Part shown: piece after piece, positions 27,966 through 37,600 of the stretch
How the letters are laid out: every line of letters begins with the position of its first letter
Numbering within the stretch: the first letter of the stretch is position 1
Assembly: GCF_030166555.2 (NCBI RefSeq)
Contig: NZ_CP126461.2
Length of the DNA: 64,000 nt
From: Acholeplasma laidlawii_A
GTDB taxonomy: Bacteria; Bacillota_I; Bacilli_A; Acholeplasmatales; Acholeplasmataceae
Strand: one strand, 5' to 3'
The notes under the pieces: generated by a model
Seen by the model: the letters and a program-made list of their open reading frames with translations, nothing else
The model's database searches: none
What the model was told of the DNA's origin: nothing
Translations under genes and position numbers: made by a program

Positions 27966-28697
27966 ATGATTAAGTTAGAACATATAAGTAAATCATTTAA
28001 GACGAAAAACAGCAATGTTTGTGCACTATATGATATTTCACTAGAAATACAAAATGGTGAGATATTTGGTATTATTGGAAAAAGCGGCGTTGGTAAATCC
28101 ACTTTATTAAAAATACTTTCTTTATCGATGATGTATGATACCGGTACATATATATTAATGGATAAAGATGTTAAAACATTAACACATAAAGAGAAGGTAA
28201 AACTTCTCCAAGATACTTCATTTATTTATCAAAACTTTTCCTTACTTTATAACCTAAATGTTTTAGACAATGTAAGTTTGCCTTTAAAGTTACGTGGTGT
28301 TGATAAGTTAACTCGTTATAAAAAGGCTAAAGAGATGTTGGCCTTTGTTGGATTAGATTCTAAAGCATTAGATTACCCGATTACCTTATCTGGTGGTGAG
28401 GCACAGCGTATAAGTATTGCTAGAGCATTAATTACTGATCCTAAGTTGTTATTCCTAGATGAACCCACTTCTGCACTTGATGAAGAAACTGCTTACAATA
28501 TTTTAAAACTTATAAGAAAAGTCCATGAGACCTTTAAACCTACGATTGTATTTGTCTCTCACCAAATACAATCCATCAAGTATCTATGTGACCGTGTAAT
28601 GATGCTTCATGATAATAAGATAAAGCATATTGGAAAAATAGATAAATTAAGTACACTAACTACGACATATGATGCCATATGGGGTGATGTACTATGA
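27966..28697 (+). CDS. metN: Methionine-type ABC importer ATPase, without the C-terminal NIL domain
   Basis: 243 residues from ATG 27966 (MIKLEHISKSF), chosen over upstream ATGs because an AAAAGGA ribosome site precedes it. Walker A GKSGVGKS is at residues 38-45, the signature is LSGGEAQR, Walker B LLFLDEPTSALD, and the switch histidine is in VFVSHQ. It stops near residue 243, whereas MetN usually has about 340 residues with a regulatory NIL domain that binds methionine. The assignment to methionine uptake rests on the adjoining MetI and MetQ homologues. A TATAAT lies at 27929-27934 but with no clear -35. It overlaps metI by 4 nt. Confidence 0.88.
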   Translation: MIKLEHISKSFKTKNSNVCALYDISLEIQNGEIFGIIGKSGVGKSTLLKILSLSMMYDTGTYILMDKDVKTLTHKEKVKLLQDTSFIYQNFSLLYNLNVLDNVSLPLKLRGVDKLTRYKKAKEMLAFVGLDSKALDYPITLSGGEAQRISIARALITDPKLLFLDEPTSALDEETAYNILKLIRKVHETFKPTIVFVSHQIQSIKYLCDRVMMLHDNKIKHIGKIDKLSTLTTTYDAIWGDVL

Positions 28698-29374
28698 TGA
28701 TGTTTATAAGTCAACTGGATCAACTAAAACTCATAGATGCCACACTTGAAACATTTAACCTATTACTCGTTAGTACACTGATATCTTTGCCAATTGGGAG
28801 TTTACTTGGTATGATGTTTGCACTTTATGAAAAGAAAGTATTTTATAAGTTTAAGTCCATTGTATCAGTACTTTCTATCTTGGTAAGTGTCATACGTTCA
28901 ATTCCCTTTGTCCTACTCATGGTCATCATCATACCTACATCGTTTGATCTATTTGGTACAAGTATTGGTTTTATACCATCCATTATGGCCTTAAGTTTGA
29001 TTGGCATAGCTACCTTATCTAGATTAATTGAACAAGCAATTATTGATATGAACCCTATGATATTTGATATTGCACACACAATGGGTGCATCTAAATATCA
29101 GTTATTTAAAGAGTTTATCTTTGTAGAGGCAAGATCATCCATTATCTTAGCACTTACTTCATTTATCGTAAGTCTACTCGCTTATTCTTCTGTGGTTTAC
29201 ATTATCGGTGGTGGAGGATTAGGCTACACCGCTATTCAAATAGGATATTATTCACCTGTGGGTAAAACCTTAATGTGGGCTTCAACCATAATTATGATTT
29301 TAATCGTCCAAGTAGTTCAACTACTTGGTAATATACTTGCAAATTATTTAAACAAAAAGAAAAGAGGTCATTAA
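28694..29374 (+). CDS. metI: Methionine-type ABC importer permease
   Basis: 226 residues with about five membrane helices. The EAA-like coupling motif lies in IAHTMGASKYQLFKEFIFVEA, and GGGGLGYTAIQIGYY is the conserved MetI C-terminal block. It forms the homodimeric channel for the MetN ATPase. It lies 1 nt from metQ and overlaps metN. Confidence 0.93.
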   Translation: MMMFISQLDQLKLIDATLETFNLLLVSTLISLPIGSLLGMMFALYEKKVFYKFKSIVSVLSILVSVIRSIPFVLLMVIIIPTSFDLFGTSIGFIPSIMALSLIGIATLSRLIEQAIIDMNPMIFDIAHTMGASKYQLFKEFIFVEARSSIILALTSFIVSLLAYSSVVYIIGGGGLGYTAIQIGYYSPVGKTLMWASTIIMILIVQVVQLLGNILANYLNKKKRGH

Positions 29375-29375
29375 C

Positions 29376-30179
29376 ATGAAAAAATTATTACTTATAACAA
29401 CAACTATACTATTAGGCTTATTAACTGCTTGTACATCCGGTGATGATGTATTAAAAATTGGTGTTAACTTTTATCCAATGCCTGAGTTACTCGATTTAAT
29501 TGAAGCGGATTTATTAGAACAGGGCATTAAAATTGAACAAGTTCAAATGGACTACAACGTATTAAACACGCCACTAAATAACGGTGAAATTGATGGGAAT
29601 ATGGTGCAACACCAATACTTTATGGAATTCTTTAACAAGGCTAATGATGCAGAACTTGTGATTGCACAGCCCATATACCATTCCTACTTCGCTTTATATT
29701 CAGGTGTTTATGATACTATAGGTGATATTCCAAATGGTACAACAATATATATACCTGAGGATGTAGTCAATCTACCTAGAGCTTTAATCTTACTAGAAAG
29801 TTTAGGATTAATTACTTTAAAGGAAGGTATTGATGTTACTGCTACATTAACAGATATTGAAACAAATCCTAAGTCACTTGTATTTGAAACAAGATCCCTT
29901 GGTACAACATCTAGTGCATACCACTCAGATGGTTCTAAATTAGCAATTATGTATCCAACCTATGCAAGAGATACAAACAATCAACTGATGGATGATAGTG
30001 AGGTTTTAGCTTATGAGACTCTAAATGATTTGACAAAAACCTACGCCATTAGTTTTGTTACTAGAAGGGATAATTTAAACGATCCTAAGATTCAAACATT
30101 TATCGATATTCTTACATCAGATAAAGTAAGAACTTGGTTAGAAAGAAATTATGGTTGGGCAGCAACACCTGCATTTTAA
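29376..30179 (+). CDS. metQ: NlpA/MetQ substrate-binding lipoprotein
   Basis: 267 residues. A lipoprotein signal ends at LLTAC with lipidated C19. Typical NlpA features follow: LKIGVNFYPMPELLDLIEADL, VQMDYNVLNTPLNNGEIDGNMVQHQYFMEFFN, and IYIPEDVVNLPRALILLESLGLI. It captures the substrate at the outer membrane face. Family members bind L- or D-methionine, and some bind other amino acids or dipeptides, so the substrate is inferred. Confidence 0.93.
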   Translation: MKKLLLITTTILLGLLTACTSGDDVLKIGVNFYPMPELLDLIEADLLEQGIKIEQVQMDYNVLNTPLNNGEIDGNMVQHQYFMEFFNKANDAELVIAQPIYHSYFALYSGVYDTIGDIPNGTTIYIPEDVVNLPRALILLESLGLITLKEGIDVTATLTDIETNPKSLVFETRSLGTTSSAYHSDGSKLAIMYPTYARDTNNQLMDDSEVLAYETLNDLTKTYAISFVTRRDNLNDPKIQTFIDILTSDKVRTWLERNYGWAATPAF

Positions 30180-30185
30180 CACTTT

Positions 30186-30233
30186 AAAAAATACCTCAAA
30201 TATGTTATATTATTAACAAGTGAGGTATTTTTT
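30186..30233 (+). terminator. metQ terminator whose 3' arm contains the mscS ribosome site; internal promoter in the loop
   Basis: A 13-bp stem (30186-30198 with 30221-30233) with a 22-nt loop ends in a T run. The GAGG at 30222-30225 in the 3' arm is also the ribosome site of the next gene (9 nt before ATG 30235). The loop holds an extended -10 element (TG at 30203-30204, TATATT at 30206-30211). Its transcripts would start near 30218 and lack the 5' arm. Confidence 0.7.
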
Positions 30234-30234
30234 T

Positions 30235-31053
30235 ATGGATAATTTAAAATCATTTTTAACTTCTTGGCTTACAGGCTATAATATGGATCCTGTTTTAATC
30301 GGATTAATTGTAACTACTGCTGCAATTATTGGTTGGGTATTAATTGGTTCAATTTTTCACATTGCAATTAAAATCTTCATTTCCAGACTTAAAGCAAAAG
30401 AAAGACATATGGTGCGCCGTCAACGTACAGTGACTGCACTCATTTTAGCCCTTATTAAGTACATGTTCTGGTTTGTTATGGCCATGATGGTATTAAAAGA
30501 ATTCGGCCTTGATTTAGCCCCTATCTTAGCAAGTGCTGGTATCTTAGGTTTTGCTGTTGGTTTTGGTGCACAAGAACTTATTAAAGACATGATAGCTGGA
30601 TTCTTCATTATTTTTGAAGGTGCGATGAATGTAGGAGATTTTGTTGAAGTTGGTACCTTTTCAGGTACTGTTCAAGAAGTAGGAATCAGACGTACTAAAA
30701 TCTTAAATTGGAAAAATGAATTGAGATTGGTAAATAATGGTGATATTAAGTCACTGACTAATTTTTCCGGTAAAGATTCTGTTGGTGTAGTAGAGTTTTT
30801 TGTATCTGCACAGTTTGATTTAAAGCACTTTACGAGTGATCAATTTAATGATTTACTTGCAAGCTACACAAAGTATGAGGTCATCACAGAACTTCCAAGT
30901 TTCCAAGGTGTCGTAGATTCACAGTTACATAATTTAAAACTAAGAGTTATTTTTAAAACTCAAAATCAAAAACATTATAGTATCGAAAGAGATTTAAGAC
31001 GTGATATTCAAATCTTTATTCAAAACATTCGAGAAGAAACAAAGATTTTTTAA
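30235..31053 (+). CDS. MscS-family mechanosensitive channel
   Basis: 272 residues from ATG 30235; a GTG at 30220 lies inside the hairpin loop and lacks a ribosome site. Two to three membrane helices are followed by the pore-lining helix with the glycine/alanine pattern LASAGILGFAVGFGAQELIKDMIAGFFI (about residues 95-125), then the beta domain (VGDFVEVGTFSGTVQEVGIRRTKI), which is diagnostic. It opens on hypo-osmotic shock to release solutes, useful for a cell without a wall. It is followed by a strong terminator. Confidence 0.93.
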   Translation: MDNLKSFLTSWLTGYNMDPVLIGLIVTTAAIIGWVLIGSIFHIAIKIFISRLKAKERHMVRRQRTVTALILALIKYMFWFVMAMMVLKEFGLDLAPILASAGILGFAVGFGAQELIKDMIAGFFIIFEGAMNVGDFVEVGTFSGTVQEVGIRRTKILNWKNELRLVNNGDIKSLTNFSGKDSVGVVEFFVSAQFDLKHFTSDQFNDLLASYTKYEVITELPSFQGVVDSQLHNLKLRVIFKTQNQKHYSIERDLRRDIQIFIQNIREETKIF

Positions 31054-31102
31054 TTTTTGATTTGTCTCTATTCAGCTTTTGAACTTTATATTACTATAAA
31101 AG

Positions 31103-31129
31103 AGATGGTGTTCTGACACCATCTTTTTT
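31103..31129 (+). terminator. Intrinsic terminator of the MscS gene
   Basis: A 9-bp stem (31103-31111 with 31116-31124) with a TCTG loop and a T run. Confidence 0.9.
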
Positions 31130-31546
31130 ATTCGCGTTAAAACGCTTTTAATAAAAATTAGGTATAAGTATCACAATATGCTTACAATAAAAGTAAATAA
31201 ATTTACTTAAACTAATTTACATGAGTCTCTTTGAAATGATTATGCATTTAAACAACTGCACCTAGATAGTTTTATATCTTTAAAATCCTTATGTTAGTCT
31301 ATCATTTACGATTGATATGGTTTTTGAAATTAATATTTAAATAGTGTTGAACCTTTATAGCATTTGATGTTTTCTTCTTTGGTTTATACATCATATAATC
31401 AATATAAGCATAGTATCATCCTCTTTTAAGTAGATTGGTAGTCTGATAGTTTAATCCCATATTTGAGGCTATCAGGTTATAGTTTCATTATTTGACATTG
31501 ACGACATAAGACAAATACTTATTATCTTCACTTACTAGTCCATAGA
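31130..31546. other. AT-rich gap between converging transcripts
   Basis: No gene or RNA recognised. It contains a weak 7-bp inverted repeat (31443-31449 with 31469-31475) and, on the minus strand just past the terminator, a short open stretch with no start, noted under rejected items. Confidence 0.6.
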
Positions 31547-31574
31547 AAAAGGACGCTGAGTTTGCGTCCTTTTA
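31547..31574 (-). terminator. Intrinsic terminator at the end of the fibre operon
   Basis: A 10-bp GC-containing stem (31548-31557 with 31565-31574, AAAAGGACGC) with 7-nt loop, followed by five T on the minus strand. It lies about 40 nt past the stop of the giant surface protein. Confidence 0.9.
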
Positions 31575-31615
31575 ATGTGTATAAAATTTTCGATGAAGAC
31601 TTTTCTTATGTCTTA

Positions 31616-34600
31616 TTAATTATCCCAAGTAGTATCATCATCTGTTAATCCCCAATTTGTATTAGATGTTGATTCTTTTATTACGATTGCGAATTGTCGG
31701 ACGATTTGATTTGGAGATGAACTTCTTACGAAGTAGAATCTACCATTGTAAACTTGGTTTGGGTCATTTGGTAATTCATAATTTTCACTATGCCAGTTAC
31801 CATTTGAGTGAGTCTCAAGGTAGATGGTATAGTCATATCTTTTTCCAGTAACAAGTTCATCCATCGTTGGGCCCGCGTATATCGGTGAAACAATTGAGAA
31901 ATTGTAAGAACCTGTGGTATTTCTACCAAATCTGTAAATATAATCAGTTACCGGGTTAGTAAAATAAAATAAAGATGATTGAGAGTTGATTCCTGCAATA
32001 TAATTATAAACATCCGGGTATATATTATTAGGCTCATCATATACTGCTTCGAGTGGATTAAATGATGAATTCATTTTTAAATTAACCACAGTTATTAGTA
32101 CTACTTTATTTTTTATAGGTGAAGATTCATGTTCGGCTCTTACAATGCTACCATTACTAAACTCATAGTAGATATTGAATTTTAACGTTAGGTTATATTT
32201 TATGTCAGTTACTGTTATATAATATTCAACTGTATTTTGACCATCTTCAGATATCACTCTATAGCGTATAACTGCTGCCTGGTTTTCATCACCTAAAAAA
32301 TCTGTTTCCAGACTAGACACCCAGTTTTGTCCATCAAATCTCTCTATTGTTGCTCCAAATGGTAAACTAAAGTCGGGACTATAAGATTCCAATACAAGAT
32401 CTGATACCTTAGCATCTATTCTAAAGACCTTAACTCCATCTGTATTTGCATTCGCATAATCAATACCATCAAAATATATTCTAGTATCATATTGTGGTAG
32501 TAATGTTAGATTTTCTTCATCCAGTGCTTTTATAAGTGGGTAAACTACTGTTAGATTACTATCAATTTGGAATTGGATATCCGTTAAGTATGCACTTACC
32601 CCCTCTAGTTTATTAATAACTAACGTACCTAAGGTATAAGTTGCAGCGCCATTATCACGATTTAAAGTGAACTTATATTCTTTCTCACCTTTTTCCAATT
32701 CTGATGTGATGATTAAATGGAAGTAATATCCTGCTTCACTAAATATTTCATTTGACGTAAACGTAAATGGCAGATTATCTTTTGAAACTTCAAATGTAAC
32801 ATTTTGATTTAATGCATCATATATAAAGTTAAAATCGATGTCAATTCTAGTTTGAAGTGCTTCTCTTGTAATATCTATTGTACTCGAAGTTTGAATATTA
32901 TCATTTAAGTATACAATCATAGATTGAAGTGGACGTTCAACTATAGCATGTGTAATTGGTATTGAAGTAGCAGTTCCTTCACTTTTTATATTGTAATTTA
33001 GGTAGTAAGTTTTGATACCCGTTACTGAATGATATCCATAATTGATGGTACCATCTATAATTTGAGCCCAATCCGAAATTTTAATACGTTCCATAATTAA
33101 TACACCATTCAAGTAAACTTCATAGTGTAGAATGTTATTGATATAGTTAGGGTAATCAATAATACCATCTTGGTTAGGGTCTTGTTCTCTATATACTGGT
33201 ATAAATGTAACATTTTGATTGGTTGTTGTGACCCCTATAAATTGATATCCAAATTCAATATATGTTGTAAAGTCTGTGTTTGTTGGAATAAATGTAAAGT
33301 CGTTATTTCCAATGTCTTTTGAGTATGTATCATAGTAAACTTCCTCAACATAATCTAGGTTTGATTTGTTATTTGTAACTTCAATATAATATTTAGTCGA
33401 ACCTTCAAATAAACTATATTCTATTTTATACGTTCCATGTGGTAGTTGTTTGTCTAGTGAGAATGTAAAACCTAAACTCGAATTCAATTTAGGTTGAAGC
33501 TCATATGTGTAAAATGCGCTATCTATAATCTCATTGTTATAATACACATCATGTATAGTTAATGTATGACCTAATGGAATAAACTGTGTAGGCAACGTAG
33601 TTTCAGTTATTGTCACTTGCATATTACTGTTCACACCTAATCCTGGACTTGTTATAGTTATAGTGTCACCAACTGTTGAAGTACTAGTAGGGTTGCCATC
33701 AATTGTTATATTTGTTGTGTTTGTAATGTCAGTTGTTGTTCGATTGATGATAATTGTATATGGTTGTATATATTTAGAAATTAGACCGGAATCTTTTGCG
33801 CTTATTTCAGAATATACTGTCATAGTAAATGTCGTTTGATTACCTGTGCTCACATTACCTGTAAATACACTTTCAAAACTTGGTGATTTTATAATATTTG
33901 TTGTCGAAGCATTGTATGCAGCACTAAAATCGGTATGTTCTTCTAGTGTAATTCCGTTTTTGGCAATGACAGCATTCTCTGATAAATTTGCACTTAATAC
34001 TTTATAAGTAAATCCACCTAAACTATCAGCAAATGCATTGTCTGCAACATTAAATGTTATTGTGTGATTTGTATTATCTAGTATACCACCAGATAAAGTT
34101 GGTGCTACACCATTTGGATCATACAGCACCAAATCTGCCAAATTAGGTTGATCCTCTTTTGGTAGAACAAGTGACTTATCATTTGCAGCTAATTGGAACA
34201 TATCTTTGTATGCTTTAATCATTTTCTCTACTGATGATTCCGCAACACCCGAATCCACTCTATCTGTAAGTGCTGGTGGATTGAAAACATCAATATGCTT
34301 AAATTGAGTTTCGTCGATTCTAAATAAATCATTGATTTTAATATTGGACGGTAAAACTGCTCCATTTTCTCTTCCCTGAGTGGATGCTAAGACATACATG
34401 CCACCAACTGGTTTTTCATTTGAGCCACCATTTTGAAATCTACTAGCTAAAACGTCCTTATTTGCTTGATAAATAAATTTGGCATTATCCGTATTCATTA
34501 AAGGGAAATTTTCATCAAATATATATAGTGTTCCAGGTACATTTTTAACATCTGATATTTTCTGCATCTCATATCGTGCATTATTTCCTGTATTAGATGA

Positions 34601-37600
34601 AATTAGTAAATTTTGAAAAGGTGTTCTGTTAGTTGAGTTTGTAATTCTTGTTAATATATTATAATTTGTTGTTGTATAACTTACCGTTACGTTGCTTGTA
34701 AATAAATTTTGAACATTTGCAACAGTAATGCCATATCTAGATATATCATAATTTGCATCATATGAAGTACCTGTATAACCACTTGAAATACTTCTAGACG
34801 CCGAAATAAATTCATCATATGGCGTCATATCAATATCATATGCAGTCGTGGTAACTGAAGTTCCATTATATTCCATCTTTGAACGTGTGTGCTGGATTCG
34901 ATTAATTTGAGATGTATAATTAGAAACCGTTATGTTTTGTCTAACATGATATGTATATGGACTCCCTTGCGTACCGTTACCATTTCTTCTTATACTAAAT
35001 ATAATATTGTTTGCATTATTAATATTTCCATGATTTCGAATATCAATCCAACCTATAACAGATGCTGAGGTTGTATCATTTAATCTGGCAGTATAATATG
35101 TTTCTTGTTTATTTGAGTTGTAGAATCTATAAAAAATCATACTACCTGGTAAGTTTGCATCTGCACGTCCAATTAAATCGACATTAGGATCCATATTCAT
35201 AATATTTGAAAAATCATCAGCACGCATTGCACCTCTATTACCGCGTTGCATACGACCAAAAATACCACCAAAACCTCGCTTTTTACTTGGTCTTGTAGTA
35301 AGATCCATATTATTTTCAGACGGGAATATAAATGTAGTGTCGCCATCTATATAATATCTTGTATGATTTGGATTATTATTTCCATTAAAGTCATCATTAG
35401 GATCGTATTCAAAATCTTCATACGATGTCGTTTTAATTGCTTTAACTTTTCCATAATGCACTGCAGTGTTAATGTTTACGGGAGTGACGTAATAATTTGT
35501 TCCATCTATTGTTGGTGTACCTAAAATATATGTAGCTCCAATAACACCACCTGCAACATCTGTTGAACTAACAACACCGTGATTAAGCATACGTGTCATT
35601 GTAGTAAGACCGTAAGCAATAATACCTCCAGCTGCTGCATTAATACCCGGTCTTTGTGCTGTAGGGTCAGATCCATTTGTATTTCCAGTGCCGGGGGTAT
35701 TTAAATATTCACCAATCGTTTTAGTAACGGCGTAGACATTGCCAAAATTTAAACCATTTTGAAGAGAAGCAAATCTAATGGAATCATTGACCCCAATTAC
35801 ACTTCTACCAAAAGGGCCAGGTGTAATATTTTGCGTTGTACTTGTATTATTATGTGTTCCACTTGCTAATTCAACACCAAGCGCAATGCCTAAGATACCA
35901 CCACTTCGAACATAACTTTCAGCTTTTCCGTATATAGTCCCATTATTTGCTGTATCTAAAATTTGAGCAAAAATTGTTTCATTTGATCCTTCATATCTTC
36001 CCAGATTATTTAGTTCAGTGGCATTTCTATTACCAATACCTGCTGCAATACCACCTAGAGTAAGTCCACCTGTGTAGGCAATAGTAATTCCACCAAATGT
36101 GCTGCTGCTACTACCTGTACCTGTTGGTACTGTTGTACCTGCAAAATAAGCAACAGATGAACTAGTGTTTGTATATAAAATATCTCCACTATTTGCAACA
36201 TCTTGAATCTTGTTATAATTAAATGTAACAACACCACCCACATAAGTGTTTCCAGTACCAATAATATCTCTAAGACCTTGCGAGTATTTAGATGTGATTT
36301 CACCAAGATTATAAGAGTTAGTGATTTCACCAACATTTAAATTAATTAATCCAGCAACATATAAATTTCTTGCGGTTATATTACTTGAAAAATCTGTTTG
36401 TAGATGGGATGTGCCCGTATATGAATTTATCGTCACATCTCCTAAAATTCCTGCAGTAACAATCTTACCTTCATTAAAGCTGTTTTTCATCTTATAAACA
36501 GTATTTGAAACAATAGGTAATATCCATGATATACCTGCAACATAGATAGCATCACTTGTATTATTTAAGTTAAAAACATATAAATTTCCTGAATTTATCA
36601 CATTTGTATAATCAATTTTTTCAGCTTGAGTAATATTTGATATTTTAAGTTTTCTTGTTACAGTTGTTTGATTAGATGCAGATCCAACCGTTAAGTTTCC
36701 CATGTTTTCTACAAAATACAGTTTAGAAGGTGCATTCTTTGTTGATTTAAATAAAGGTGCAATTTTTATTTCAGTTGGACTGTATCCCGAGTTGTTAATA
36801 AAATAGTTAGATGAATACACAAATTCTTTTGTGTTATATGCTCTAGATAAAGTGATTCCCGTTGTAGAATTATCAATTACAGTTGCAGCATAAAATAGAT
36901 GTTTACTATCAGTCCCATGGTTAAAATCAGTGTATGTAAACCCACCTGTATTTATCATATAAGATACATTTGCATATAATTGATTTGTATTCATTACACC
37001 AATGCCTGCACCATATAAATATGTGTATTCATTTATATAACCACCTAAGATGGTACCTTTATTTTCAAAACGACCGTTTCTTACAACATCTGTCGTCCCT
37101 ATTTTTTCGCTTAACTTATATCCGAAACCTTTTGTACTACCAAAAATACCGCCGGCATAAGTTATTGAATCAGAATTTGTATTTCCTGTGAATTGATTTG
37201 AATCGATATTTCCTTGATTAGTTAAGTATTTTAAACTATTACCTGCCTCATCTGTATTATGGACTTCACCAATAATACCACCTATATAAGTGGTTACATC
37301 ATTACCTGAAAAGTTATCATCGGTCGTTCCAATGCCGGTAATATCGCCTAGATTACTTGTATATGAAATCTCTAATGTATCTGTGTTTGTTCCTACTATG
37401 CCACCTATATAATAGTTTATGCCTGCATTTGTACCATTAAATGCATGTTGTCCACCATTTACTGGTCCTTTGTTAACAACAAAAGTAATCTTGTTGCTTG
37501 CTGTTCCAGCGATACCACCAACAAATGTTGGACCCAACGCTTCATTCCCAAGATTAATTTCACTGTTAGAAACTACATTTTTAATAATACCAGTGGATCT

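Noticed and set aside
31485..31575. Minus-strand open stretch reading KDANSASFFYGLVSEDNK and ending YVVNVK
   Set aside because: It looks protein-like, but it has no start, covers the terminator and is only 27 codons long; it could be a remnant of an older gene end but cannot be supported.
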